A stretch of 64,000 nt of DNA. Source: Marinomonas sp. CT5. GTDB lineage: Bacteria > Pseudomonadota > Gammaproteobacteria > Pseudomonadales > Marinomonadaceae. The stretch lies in assembly GCF_018336975.1 (NCBI RefSeq), contig NZ_CP025572.1, positions 4,076,600-4,140,599 of the forward strand, read 5' to 3'. Positions 9,506 to 18,207 of this stretch are shown in pieces. Every line of letters begins with the position of its first letter. Positions within the stretch are counted from its first letter, which is position 1. The position numbers and the translations under genes were made by a program. A model generated the notes under the pieces. The model ran no database searches. It was given only the letters and a program-made list of their open reading frames with translations, and was not told where the DNA came from.

Positions 9506-10966
9506 TTACACTTTGCTTAGCAAATAGTGCGTCAACAAAGCAACTGGACGGCCACTTGCGCCTTTGGTCGCACCACCAGCCCATGCAGTACCAGCGATAT
9601 CCAAATGTGCCCATGGGTATGACTCAGTAAAGCGTGACAAGAAGCACGCTGCTGTCACTGAACCTGCTTCAGGGCCACCAATATTAGCAATATCCGCAAA
9701 GTTGCTATCTAGCTGCTGCTGATACTCTTCATCAAGAGGCATTTGCCAAATTTTATCGGCAGAAGCTTGGCTTGCCGTTTTCAACTCAGACGCAAGCTCA
9801 TCATTGTTCGCGTACATACCAGAATTGACGCTACCCAAAGCAACCACACAAGCGCCCGTTAATGTCGCAATATCCACAACCGACTGCGGTTTGAAGCGCT
9901 CGATATAAGTCAATGCATCACAAAGCACTAAGCGACCTTCTGCATCGGTATTCAAAATCTCTACCGTCTGACCAGACATAGTCTTAACGATATCACCAGG
10001 CTTAGTAGCACGACCACTTGGCATATTCTCTGCCGCAGCAATCACGGCGGTGAAGTTAAGTTTTGGCTTAAGCTCACAAATCGCTTTCATCGTACCGAAC
10101 ACACTCGCCGCACCACACATGTCGTATTTCATCTCGTCCATTTTTGGACCAGGTTTTAAAGAAATACCACCAGTATCAAAGGTAATGCCTTTACCAAGCA
10201 AAACATGCGGCGCTTCATCTTCTTTACCACCGCGGTAATTCATCACAATCAAGTAACTTGGCTGATCACTGCCACGACCCACAGACAACAAGCAATGCAT
10301 GCCGAGCTCGTCCATTTTCGTTTCGTCCAGCAATTCAACACCAATACTGTACTCTTCACCCAACTGCTGAGCTTTAGACGCCAAATAGCTTGGCGTACAA
10401 ACGTTACCAGGCAGGTTTCCTAGTTGACGCGCAAAGGCCGAACCTTTCGCTGTCGCCGTACCAATTGCCAAAGCGGCTTCATCTGTACCCTGTAAATGCA
10501 AAGAAGTTACTTTTGTCGCTTTTTCAGCATCGTCTTTTTTGAAGCCAATAAAATTGTAGAAGCCTTCATTTAGCCACTGAGCCACTAAAGCCAAGACATC
10601 TGAAGCGGAACGGTTTTTCAAAACCAATCCTTCGCTAGCAACGGCAACAGAGGCAAATGGCAAGCCTTTAATTTGAGCCGCAACCGCTGCAACTACCTTA
10701 CGAGCTTGCATGTCGCTCAATTTAGCTTCTTTACCAACACCAACCAACAAAACAGCTTGAGCAAAATCTTGAGACACAGCTGGCAACAACAAAGTTTGCG
10801 CCACTGCACCTTTGAAGACGCCTGTTTCACGCAGTTGAGAAACTTGTCCGTTGGCATTTTCGTCAACCCATGCCGTTGACTCTGAAAAATCTCCTTCACT
10901 CGGAACAAAAGCAACAAGCAAATCAGCCTGCACTGCGGATAAGCGATCAAATAACGCCATATTCAT
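9506..10966 (-). CDS. pepA: Leucyl aminopeptidase (M17)
   Basis: This is a cytosolic two-metal aminopeptidase; in enteric bacteria it also acts as a DNA-binding regulator of carAB and in plasmid resolution. The M17 signature NTDAEGRLVL is present, with upstream metal and catalytic residues in LGKGITFDTGGISLKPG and DEMKYDMCGAAS. I chose the ATG at 10966 (486 residues) over the longer frame from 10990. A GAGG Shine-Dalgarno lies 7 bases before it, inside the longer frame, and the shorter length fits the family. It is divergent from lptF-lptG, as in other gammaproteobacteria. Confidence 0.95.
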   Translation of the reverse strand: MNMALFDRLSAVQADLLVAFVPSEGDFSESTAWVDENANGQVSQLRETGVFKGAVAQTLLLPAVSQDFAQAVLLVGVGKEAKLSDMQARKVVAAVAAQIKGLPFASVAVASEGLVLKNRSASDVLALVAQWLNEGFYNFIGFKKDDAEKATKVTSLHLQGTDEAALAIGTATAKGSAFARQLGNLPGNVCTPSYLASKAQQLGEEYSIGVELLDETKMDELGMHCLLSVGRGSDQPSYLIVMNYRGGKEDEAPHVLLGKGITFDTGGISLKPGPKMDEMKYDMCGAASVFGTMKAICELKPKLNFTAVIAAAENMPSGRATKPGDIVKTMSGQTVEILNTDAEGRLVLCDALTYIERFKPQSVVDIATLTGACVVALGSVNSGMYANNDELASELKTASQASADKIWQMPLDEEYQQQLDSNFADIANIGGPEAGSVTAACFLSRFTESYPWAHLDIAGTAWAGGATKGASGRPVALLTHYLLSKV

Positions 10967-11092
10967 GAAAAAACCTCGGCAAAATAACATTTAGACATTC
11001 ACACAAGAAATCACCGAGCCAAAAACACACATGATCAAAAAACGAATAAAAACACACTTTTATAGCAGACAACTGTGTATTTTAAGAGATTC

Positions 11093-11121
11093 TTGACACT
11101 GCATTTGCAGGCAGATTTACT
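11093..11121 (+). promoter_or_regulatory. Probable sigma-70 promoter for lptF-lptG
   Basis: There is a perfect -35 TTGACA (11093-11098), a 17-bp spacer and a -10 TTTACT (11116-11121). It lies about 120 bases upstream of lptF in the pepA-lptF divergent region. It is assigned by sequence match only. Confidence 0.45.
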
Positions 11122-11239
11122 GTGTAAAAGCCTCATTTTAAAAAAAACTGGATAATATACTTCTTACCACGAGATAATGGGGGCTTTAGATGTGTAATCA
11201 ACTCTTTGCTAAAAAAGCAGAATCCATCCAGAGGTGACC

Positions 11240-12352
11240 TTGAGACTATTTAGATATTTAGCGAAAGAAGTGCTGGTGTCAACAGCTGGCGTCACGCTAA
11301 TTTTGCTACTCGTTATTTTAAGTGGCCGATTCTCCTTTTATTTAGGCCAAATTGCAGACGGCAATATGACCTTCAAGTTTTTATTTATAATTCTTGGCTA
11401 CCATATCCCTAGCTTCGTTCAGATGATCTTACCCTTGGCTTTTTTCTTATCACTTTTACTTGCTTTTGGCCGACTTTATATCGAAAACGAAATGTCAGTA
11501 CTTTTTTCGAGCGGCATCAGTAAAGTCAAGCTTGCTGGTTATACATTAGGTATTGCCCTAATTGTTAGCCTTATCAGTGCTGGCATTAATCTATGGCTAG
11601 CGCCATTTAGCGAACATCGCGCAGTAGAAGCCTCACAAGCTAAAGATCAATTATCTACATTTGACTTTTTAAAACCCGGGCGGTTTGAAGGCAGAGGGCA
11701 AAGAACAACCTACATCGACAGTTTCACCCCCAATGAAGGTTGGATGAAAAATATTTTTCTTTCCGACTTTATTCGCAAAAACAACACCAATATTCCTGTG
11801 CAAACCTTTGCCGATTATGCAGAACAAATTCGCATCAGCTCAGAAGGCGACAAAAACTATTTGGTTTTCAAAAATGGCACTCGATATGAGGGCAAACCCG
11901 GAACCGCCAATTACCGAGTAACCCAATTCGACACCTACGCCGTTCGAATGGAAAGCAGTAGCACAGACATAGATGAAGAACCCTATATTCAAAGCACACT
12001 ATATTTGATCAACAGTTCAGATCTATTAGACAAAGTAGAACTACAATGGCGAATATCTTTAGTTCTCATCATCCCTATTCTTGCAATTATTGGCCTATCA
12101 CTAAGCCAAGTTAACCCAAGACAAGGAAGGTTCTTCAAAATGCTACCCGCGATTATCTTGATGATTACCTACATCGCCATGCTCATTTGGGGAAGAACCG
12201 CTCTGGAAAAAGGGAATCTTCCTATCCAATTTGGTTTATGGTGGATACATGGTATTTTCATACTCATTGCTGCGCTTCTATTTATTCAGTTCAATCAATT
12301 TTTTGAGCGTCACAAAGCAAGACCACCTCTAGAACAAGGCTCAGGCGAGTAA
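11240..12352 (+). CDS. lptF: LPS export ABC transporter permease LptF
   Basis: This is an inner-membrane half of the LptB2FG complex, which extracts lipopolysaccharide and pushes it across the periplasm. About 370 residues hold three N-terminal membrane helices, a large periplasmic beta-jellyroll region (about 130-265) and three C-terminal helices. The family motif VNPRQGRFFKMLPA is in the second membrane part. I prefer the TTG at 11240 (MRLFRYL) to the GTG at 11234, because the AGAGG Shine-Dalgarno overlaps that GTG and is correctly spaced for the TTG. It is followed 7 bases later by lptG. Confidence 0.95.
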   Translation: MRLFRYLAKEVLVSTAGVTLILLLVILSGRFSFYLGQIADGNMTFKFLFIILGYHIPSFVQMILPLAFFLSLLLAFGRLYIENEMSVLFSSGISKVKLAGYTLGIALIVSLISAGINLWLAPFSEHRAVEASQAKDQLSTFDFLKPGRFEGRGQRTTYIDSFTPNEGWMKNIFLSDFIRKNNTNIPVQTFADYAEQIRISSEGDKNYLVFKNGTRYEGKPGTANYRVTQFDTYAVRMESSSTDIDEEPYIQSTLYLINSSDLLDKVELQWRISLVLIIPILAIIGLSLSQVNPRQGRFFKMLPAIILMITYIAMLIWGRTALEKGNLPIQFGLWWIHGIFILIAALLFIQFNQFFERHKARPPLEQGSGE

Positions 12353-12359
12353 CTCTCAT

Positions 12360-13421
12360 ATGAACAAAATAGATAAATACATTGCAAGCAGTGTTTTATG
12401 GGCCTTTTTGGTTGTCGCAGTCGTCTTGCTCGGACTGGATTTTGCGCTAACCTTTATAGATCAAATAAAAAACGTTAATGACAATTACACTGTCCAATCT
12501 TTGTTACAGGTCATTCTTTATAGAATGCCCGGAAAATTAGCTGAATATATTCCAGTTGCTTCATTAATCGGCTCCCTCATGGGACTAGGGACACTGGCCG
12601 CGACATCAGAATTAACGGTAATGCGTGCTGCTGGTATGCCTATTTGGCGAATTGGTGTAGCGGCTTGCCAACCCATTCTACTCGTTTCCTTAATTGGGAT
12701 GGGGATTTCTGAATTTATCGCTCCAGTTGCTCAACAGAAAGCAAATTTGATCGAGAAATTTCAAAACCAAGAAACAGGCAACTTCTCTCTAACTGGTGGC
12801 GTCTGGTTAAAAGCCGACAACAACTTTGTTTATATTGATGCCGCCGACAGCAAAGGAAAACTTTACAACATACAAATTTTTGCACCTCAAGGACAGCAAT
12901 TAAAATACATCAAAACCGCCGCCAGTGCAGAGCACACGAATGATACAGAGTGGCAACTTAATGATGTTACAGAAACCACATTTGCAGGAGACCATATAGA
13001 GAAAAAAAGCATGAAGCATTCAGAGTGGAAAGTCAGTATAAAACCTGAACATTTATTCTTAGCTTCTCAGGAACCCGACTCTTTATCACTTAGTCAACTT
13101 AACAGCTATCAACACTACCTAAAACAACAGAAGCTTGACGCAGCACAGTACGAGCTAGAGTTTTGGATTACGGTCTTACGACCCGCCGCCGCCCTATCTT
13201 TAGTTTTGGTTGCACTTTCAAGCGTCTTCGGTCCACTTAGATCATCTACCATGGGCGGACGAATTTTTTCTGGCGTTATTATTGGCTTAGCTTTCCAGAA
13301 TGCACTCAATCTTTTTGGCCGCATGAGTGTCGCAATAAGCTTTCCACCTATTGTTGGGGTCAGCATCCCTATTATCATTTGCTTACTGGCTGGCATCATA
13401 TTGGTAAGGCGCAGAGGGTAA
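12360..13421 (+). CDS. lptG: LPS export ABC transporter permease LptG
   Basis: This is the second permease of LptB2FG, in an operon with lptF. The 353-residue protein has the same layout: N-terminal membrane helices (starting MNKIDKYIASSVLWAF), the periplasmic domain, and C-terminal helices with the conserved GPLRSSTMGGRIFSGVIIG stretch. The ATPase LptB is encoded elsewhere, as usual. It is convergent with the aminotransferase gene, with a 21-base gap. Confidence 0.95.
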   Translation: MNKIDKYIASSVLWAFLVVAVVLLGLDFALTFIDQIKNVNDNYTVQSLLQVILYRMPGKLAEYIPVASLIGSLMGLGTLAATSELTVMRAAGMPIWRIGVAACQPILLVSLIGMGISEFIAPVAQQKANLIEKFQNQETGNFSLTGGVWLKADNNFVYIDAADSKGKLYNIQIFAPQGQQLKYIKTAASAEHTNDTEWQLNDVTETTFAGDHIEKKSMKHSEWKVSIKPEHLFLASQEPDSLSLSQLNSYQHYLKQQKLDAAQYELEFWITVLRPAAALSLVLVALSSVFGPLRSSTMGGRIFSGVIIGLAFQNALNLFGRMSVAISFPPIVGVSIPIIICLLAGIILVRRRG

Positions 13422-13442
13422 AAATTGCGCCTTACTCAATCC

Positions 13443-14612
13443 TTAATCATTGATAAATCTAGCAATTCTTTCCAGCGCGTCTTCTAGCTTTTGCTCGCTA
13501 CAAGTGTAAGCAAAACGCACATACTTATGCGCATCGCTAACGCCAAAATCTGCCCCAGGAGTAAGCGCTACTTTTTCTTTTTCTAATAATGCCAAACACC
13601 AGGCTTTCGCATCTTGTGTCACACTGGATACATCCACATAAACATAAAAAGCGCCATGGGCCGGTGCAACCACAGGCAAGCCAATCGTTTTCAGACCAGC
13701 CAGTAAGAGCAAACGACGCGCATTCAATGTTTGACGCCGCATTTCACATTCAGCCAATACATCAGATGAAAAAGCCCGAACAGCAGCATACTGAGAAACC
13801 GTCGGTGCAGAAATAAATAAGTTTTGAGCTAACTTTGTTGCCCCTTCAATCGCCCATTCAGGCACAACCAGCCATCCCAAGCGCCAGCCTGTCATCGCAA
13901 AATATTTTGAAAAACTATTAATAACAAAAATATCATCAGAGATCGAAAGGGCCGAAAAGTCATCACCTTCATAAACTAGGCCTTGATAAATTTCATCCAC
14001 CAATAAATGCCCGCCTAAATCACTGACTTTTTGCCAAGCTTCCGATAAATAGGCTTTACTCAGTACTGCTCCAGTAGGGTTCGAAGGTGAGGCCAACCAA
14101 AGTCCAGAAGTTTTTTCTGTCCAATGCTCAGCTAACGTACTCAACTCTAGCTCAAAGCCCTGCTCTGCTCTGGTTTTGATCAAATTAGCTTTCGCACCCG
14201 CTTGTACTAAAAAATGGCGATTACAGGGATAGCAAGGATCGGGCATAACGACTTCATCACCAGAATCAACCATCAGAGATGCCATTAATAATAATGCACC
14301 AGATGCTCCCGGCGTAACAATAATCCTTTCAGGCGACACAGTTGCGCCATAACGAGATTGATAGTAATCACTAATCGCTTTTTTGAGCTCAGGTAAACCT
14401 GTCGCCGACGTATAACCTGTCTTACCTTCTTTAATCGCCAAAACACCAGCTTCACCAACCGCTTTCACAGCAACAAAATCGGGCTCCCCAATTTCAAGAT
14501 GAATAACCTTTTCTCCCCGCGCTTCTAATTGTTTCGCCCGAGACAACAAAGCCATAACCTGAAACGGCGCGATTTGCTCCACTCTATGTGCTAATTTATG
14601 ACTCCCTTTCAT
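13443..14612 (-). CDS. Class I/II pyridoxal-phosphate aminotransferase
   Basis: This 389-residue fold-type I aminotransferase resembles aspartate/alanine-type enzymes of the AspC/AlaA group. Visible family features are EIGEPDF near the N-terminus, PSNPTGA, the DEIYQGLVY region binding the PLP ring, and NSFSKYFAMTGWRLGW with the Schiff-base Lys. The C-terminal Arg that binds the substrate carboxylate is likely the one in KYVRFAYTCSEQ. The true amino donor cannot be told from sequence. It is divergent from dksA, so the roughly 170 bases between them hold both promoters. Confidence 0.88.
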   Translation of the reverse strand: MKGSHKLAHRVEQIAPFQVMALLSRAKQLEARGEKVIHLEIGEPDFVAVKAVGEAGVLAIKEGKTGYTSATGLPELKKAISDYYQSRYGATVSPERIIVTPGASGALLLMASLMVDSGDEVVMPDPCYPCNRHFLVQAGAKANLIKTRAEQGFELELSTLAEHWTEKTSGLWLASPSNPTGAVLSKAYLSEAWQKVSDLGGHLLVDEIYQGLVYEGDDFSALSISDDIFVINSFSKYFAMTGWRLGWLVVPEWAIEGATKLAQNLFISAPTVSQYAAVRAFSSDVLAECEMRRQTLNARRLLLLAGLKTIGLPVVAPAHGAFYVYVDVSSVTQDAKAWCLALLEKEKVALTPGADFGVSDAHKYVRFAYTCSEQKLEDALERIARFIND

Positions 14613-14783
14613 TACACCTTCTCAACCTTTTATCTACTCGTTTAAAAAATATCGCGACAATTTGCGCAAAAAATGTGGTTAACCGACACATTATCTGGTA
14701 AGTTTCCGGCCGAAAATAAATCACCCCCAATTTTATCGGTTACAGGCTACCACAATGGAAACCTGCGAAGTGAGGCAATGCGT

Positions 14784-15218
14784 ATGCCAAAAATGAACCC
14801 TGAGTCATTAATGAAAGACTTCACTCCTTATGTTGCTAAGGATGGCGAAGAATACATGAACGAGAAACAGTTGGCGCACTTTAAAAGCATCCTGCTCAAC
14901 TGGAAGCAAAACCTTATGGAGGAGGTTGACCGTACGGTTCACCACCTTAAAGAAGAGGCGGTAAACTATGCGGACCCAAATGACCGCGCCAGCCAAGAAG
15001 AAGAATTTAGCCTAGAGCTTCGCGCACGAGATCGTGAGCGTAAACTGGTTAAAAAAATCTCTCAAACTATTGAGCTTATCGACGCAGATGACTACGGTTT
15101 TTGTGAAGAGTGCGGGATTGAAATCGGTATTCGTCGCCTAGAAGCGCGCCCAACAGCAACCATGTGCATTGATTGCAAAACGTTGGCCGAAATCAAAGAG
15201 AAACAAATCGGCGGCTAA
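14784..15218 (+). CDS. dksA: RNA polymerase-binding transcription factor DksA
   Basis: DksA binds the secondary channel of RNA polymerase and, with ppGpp, represses rRNA and activates amino-acid promoters. The coiled-coil tip region DPNDRASQEEEF has the conserved acidic residues. The zinc finger has four Cys (CEEC and CIDC), so this is the canonical zinc form. An open frame extends upstream to 14673. The ATG at 14784 is preferred because GAGG lies 8 bases before it and the resulting 144 residues fit the family (E. coli 151). It opens the block dksA-gluQ-cbrB-pcnB that is conserved with Pseudomonas. Confidence 0.95.
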   Translation: MPKMNPESLMKDFTPYVAKDGEEYMNEKQLAHFKSILLNWKQNLMEEVDRTVHHLKEEAVNYADPNDRASQEEEFSLELRARDRERKLVKKISQTIELIDADDYGFCEECGIEIGIRRLEARPTATMCIDCKTLAEIKEKQIGG

Positions 15219-15250
15219 GCCTTGACGTTTAACAACGGCGTTTAACTGCT

Positions 15251-16153
15251 GTGTCTAATAGTCACGTTAAGACCGATACAAAGCACTATCGGGGGCGTTT
15301 TGCACCTTCGCCAACTGGCCCCCTCCATTTTGGCTCGCTAGTCAGCGCACTAGCGAGCTATCTGGATGCAAAAAAACAGCAAGGCAGTTGGATCATCCGC
15401 ATAGAAGATGTTGATGGCACGCGCTGCAAACCTAGCTTTTCCGAACAAATTATCGACACCCTCACAAGCTACCAGCTACATTCCGACGAACCCGTTCGAA
15501 CACAAAGCCAGCACAGCGAAACTTACGAAGAATATTTGTCCGAATTAAAACGACAAAAGCTTGTATTTCCGTGTAACTGCACACGCCAATCGCTAACCCA
15601 ATTCAATGGCAACCATCCATCCGAATGCTCAAGCACAGTTGAAGCATCTCATTCCTGGCGCCTCAAAGCCAGTCCAAACATTTACCAATGTCGAGATAAA
15701 ATCCAAGGTCTCTTAACTTTCACTGACGACTTAAAAAATAATTGCCCTGTTCTCAAAAGAAAGGACGGATATTTCTCCTACCAGCTAGCGGTCGTGGTTG
15801 ATGATCACCTACAAAACATTAGCCATTTGGTAAGAGGGGCAGACTTAATCGAAACAACCGCTCAACAACTACACCTCTATGATGTACTTGGCTGGACGCC
15901 ACCAGACATTTGCCACATCCCACTTATCATCAACCCTTCTGGAGACAAAATAAGCAAACAAAATCACGCAAAAGCCATTGAGAACGCCCACTTACCCACA
16001 CTCCTGCGCGCCTTACATTATCTACAAATTAATGCAGATAATGCCTCATCTATTATTGAAGCATTAACTCAAGCGATCAACATGTGGAACCCAAACAAAC
16101 TAAAAGACATTAAATACCTCCCCATAGAAAGCCAAGATCGTCATTTAATCTAA
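15251..16153 (+). CDS. gluQ: Glutamyl-Q tRNA(Asp) synthetase
   Basis: This truncated glutamyl-tRNA synthetase paralogue attaches glutamate to queuosine 34 of tRNA-Asp without tRNA charging. The 300-residue protein starts at a GTG. It has the HIGH-like FAPSPTGPLHFGSLVSA, a Cys cluster in FPCNCTRQSL..ECS that probably binds zinc, and a KMSKS-like KISKQNHAKAI. It lacks the anticodon-binding domain, as expected of GluQ (YadB). It lies 32 bases after dksA, an arrangement common in gammaproteobacteria. Its Shine-Dalgarno is weak. Confidence 0.92.
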   Translation: MSNSHVKTDTKHYRGRFAPSPTGPLHFGSLVSALASYLDAKKQQGSWIIRIEDVDGTRCKPSFSEQIIDTLTSYQLHSDEPVRTQSQHSETYEEYLSELKRQKLVFPCNCTRQSLTQFNGNHPSECSSTVEASHSWRLKASPNIYQCRDKIQGLLTFTDDLKNNCPVLKRKDGYFSYQLAVVVDDHLQNISHLVRGADLIETTAQQLHLYDVLGWTPPDICHIPLIINPSGDKISKQNHAKAIENAHLPTLLRALHYLQINADNASSIIEALTQAINMWNPNKLKDIKYLPIESQDRHLI

Positions 16154-16187
16154 CGACACAAACGGCTTAGTTTCTATCTAGCACCTC

Positions 16188-16230
16188 TCGACCTGAAATA
16201 CCCCATGTGTATAATCGTTACACTAGTTAC
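16188..16230 (+). promoter_or_regulatory. Promoter and probable autoregulatory site of the CbrB-like gene
   Basis: A -10 TATAAT (16210-16215) follows a weak -35 TCGACC (16188-16193) with 16-bp spacing. Directly downstream is GTTACACTAGTTAC (16217-16230). It matches 12 of 14 positions of the core of the palindrome that sits beyond the same gene (17649-17662). The likely reading is that the regulator binds its own promoter. Confidence 0.5.
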
Positions 16231-16245
16231 AAGAGGTGACATTTT

Positions 16246-17646
16246 ATGCACAGCATTATGATTATTTGTCCTGACCACTCTCCACTCAAAGAATCTGAAA
16301 AATGGCTTTCTAGATACGGCTTTCAGGTAAACACCAGCAACAGCCTAGAACAAGCCAACAAGTACTATGAACTAACAGAATTTCACCTTCTACTAATTGA
16401 CCAGGAAGCGATTAATCACCTCAAAGAACCTCACATAGAACTCCCTAGCCCGCCTAACCGCATTGTCTTAGATAGCAAAGCCAGTTTAAGCACCGGCGTC
16501 AACAGCATGGCTCAGGGAGCTCTATACTATCTTCCACTGCCAACCGACTCAGAAACACTACTAAAACATGTCGTAAACGCACTGGAGCTAGAAGATCAGA
16601 ATCAGTCAAAACCGTCCCCAAAAAATGACGCGACTGTAAGCCTCTCCAATGTCCCCAAAAATGAAGCTTTAACACTTGGCACACCAGCCAGCGGCATTAT
16701 CGGTCAATGCCCTCCAATGGAAGAATTATTCAATGATATGAGGAAAATTGCCGGCACAGATGTCACCGTACTCATTCGCGGAGAATCAGGGACAGGTAAA
16801 GAACTTGTCGCCAAAGCATTGCATAATTTAAGTAGACGCCACAACCATCCAATCATCAGCGTAAACTGTGCCGCCATTCCAGAAAACCTAATAGAATCAG
16901 AGCTTTTCGGTCATGAAAAAGGCGCCTTCACTGGTGCAAATTCCTCTCATGATGGTCTCATTTACGCGGCCGATAAAGGGACTCTATTCTTAGATGAAAT
17001 AGGGGAATTACCACTAGAAGCGCAAGCCAGACTGCTACGAGTCTTACAAGAAGGGGAAATTCGGAAAGTCGGCGCAACGCAATCAACCAAAGTTAACATT
17101 CGACTCATTACTGCCACACACCGCAACCTGATTGATATGGTTAAAAATGGCCTATTTCGAGAAGATTTATATTACCGACTTTATGTTATGGAACTTCTTC
17201 TCCCCCCCCTTAGAGAAAGAGAAGACGATATTTCTATGTTGGCAAAAATTCTCTTAGAAAAGGCTTGTCTAAAACACAACAAACCCATTTACAAATACAA
17301 CCAAGCGTTCGATAGAGCAATTCGATCACATCATTGGCCTGGCAATGTTCGAGAGTTAGAAAACGCGATAGAAAGGGCTGTTATTCTAAGCCCACCAGAA
17401 AGGGTTGAAGCCGCCAACCTAAAACTAGCCAACCAACAAATACAAAATGTCGCAACAAAACACTCACTTTCTGGTGAAAGTAGCACTTTAATTGGCACAA
17501 CATTAGACGATTACTTTAAGCACTTCGTTCTCTCGCACCAACAAAAGATGACCGAAACTCAGCTTGCACATTCCTTGGGCATATCAAGAAAAAGCTTGTG
17601 GGAAAGACGCCAAAAACTAGGCATACCCAAAAAAGTAACAGAATAA
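16246..17646 (+). CDS. cbrB: CbrB-like sigma-54-dependent activator with a degenerate receiver
   Basis: This 466-residue NtrC-type activator occupies the position of cbrB in the Pseudomonas order dksA-gluQ-cbrA-cbrB-pcnB. The receiver-like N-terminus (1-115) keeps an Asp at residue 52. It lacks the acidic pair after beta-1 (IMIICPDHS), and the conserved Lys is Leu97 (YYLPLP). The AAA+ domain is intact: Walker A GESGTGKE (179-186), GAFTGA (226-231) and Walker B GTLFLDE (245-251). The C-terminus has a Fis-type helix-turn-helix (TQLAHSLGISRKSLWERR). The kinase gene cbrA is absent from its usual place: gluQ ends 92 bases upstream. Activation probably does not follow ordinary phosphorylation. Confidence 0.85.
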   Translation: MHSIMIICPDHSPLKESEKWLSRYGFQVNTSNSLEQANKYYELTEFHLLLIDQEAINHLKEPHIELPSPPNRIVLDSKASLSTGVNSMAQGALYYLPLPTDSETLLKHVVNALELEDQNQSKPSPKNDATVSLSNVPKNEALTLGTPASGIIGQCPPMEELFNDMRKIAGTDVTVLIRGESGTGKELVAKALHNLSRRHNHPIISVNCAAIPENLIESELFGHEKGAFTGANSSHDGLIYAADKGTLFLDEIGELPLEAQARLLRVLQEGEIRKVGATQSTKVNIRLITATHRNLIDMVKNGLFREDLYYRLYVMELLLPPLREREDDISMLAKILLEKACLKHNKPIYKYNQAFDRAIRSHHWPGNVRELENAIERAVILSPPERVEAANLKLANQQIQNVATKHSLSGESSTLIGTTLDDYFKHFVLSHQQKMTETQLAHSLGISRKSLWERRQKLGIPKKVTE

Positions 17647-17647
17647 A

Positions 17648-17663
17648 GGTAACACTTGTTACC
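17648..17663. promoter_or_regulatory. Palindromic enhancer site upstream of the sigma-54 promoter
   Basis: GGTAACACTTGTTACC has 7-base arms around a 2-base centre and begins one base after the cbrB stop codon. It lies 87 bases upstream of the -24 element, a usual distance for a NtrC-family enhancer. A similar sequence lies at the promoter of the activator gene itself. No T run follows, so it is not a terminator. Confidence 0.65.
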
Positions 17664-17749
17664 AAAACACCCAGAAAACATTAAACAAATTGTAAAAAAA
17701 GTGTACAAATAAATCGTAAAAACCAACAAAATCAGCACTTTATTATTTT

Positions 17750-17765
17750 TGGCACAACAAATGCC
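17750..17765 (+). promoter_or_regulatory. Sigma-54 promoter of the CrcZ-like RNA
   Basis: TGGCACAACAAATGCC matches the sigma-54 consensus TGGCAC-N5-TTGC. The GG (17751-17752) and GC (17763-17764) are exactly 10 bases apart. The predicted start is near 17776. No gene other than the downstream non-coding region could use it before pcnB, more than 400 bases away. Confidence 0.7.
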
Positions 17766-17775
17766 TTATATAGAT

Positions 17776-18063
17776 CACAACGATAAGAAGATTGACCAAG
17801 AATAAAAATAAGTTAATCGTCGTATGTAGGTTCTTAAAAATAAAAATAAAATCTAAGAACACCGTGACCTCTTCAAATAAAAATAAAAATTTGAGGTCAT
17901 GGATGGAAAATCGCTTTGGATAATTGATTTTTTTAGATATACAAGCCTTAGGGCAATGAAAACAATGCAAAAATAAAAATAAAACCTGAGTAGAACTGCA
18001 GAAGCAGCACCCACTTTGTTTTCGGAACTAGTATCTTCATGTATCCAAAGCGATTATTTTATT
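17776..18063 (+). ncRNA. crcZ: Putative CrcZ-type small RNA with four A-rich Hfq/Crc sites
   Basis: This is a non-coding stretch between the CbrB-like gene and pcnB, the same place as crcZ in Pseudomonas. It carries four near-identical tracts of the AAnAAnAA type built on AAAAATAAAAATAA, at 17798-17811, 17836-17851, 17875-17889 and 17969-17984. The second sits in the loop of a 7-bp stem (17830-17836 with 17854-17860). The third sits in the loop of another (17865-17871 with 17893-17899). In Pseudomonas, CrcZ carries such motifs and titrates Hfq/Crc away from target mRNAs. The 3' end is a guess, placed after a long-range stem. Size and function are inferred. Confidence 0.7.
17909..18055. repeat. 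14-bp perfect inverted repeat inside the CrcZ-like RNA
   Basis: AATCGCTTTGGATA (17909-17922) and TATCCAAAGCGATT (18042-18055) are exact complements 119 bases apart. The second arm is followed by ATTTTATTT. In an RNA they would pair to enclose the fourth A-rich tract and could form or protect the 3' end. Confidence 0.65.
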
Positions 18064-18207
18064 TACTGATTAGTAAATGTTCAATCGCTTTAATATCCTC
18101 TTCTTTATAGACTTACCCATTTTACTCGAACAACACCATTATCAGTGTAAATCTGTGCTTTCACGTGTAGAATGCTATTTTTCGTTAACTTTTAAATTTG
18201 TTGTCTA

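Noticed and set aside
14673..14783. N-terminal extension of DksA
   Set aside because: The extra 37 residues match nothing in the family, and a well-spaced GAGG supports the ATG at 14784.
17743..17970. A 75-codon open frame on the minus strand across the small-RNA region
   Set aside because: It has no family resemblance and no Shine-Dalgarno. Its Phe/Leu-rich content is simply the complement of the A-rich tracts on the other strand. The sigma-54 promoter and stem-loops explain the region better.
17798..17984. The four A-rich tracts as a CRISPR or simple tandem repeat
   Set aside because: Spacing is irregular, the repeat unit is only about 14 bases of A and T, and two copies sit inside matched stems. 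No cas genes are present.
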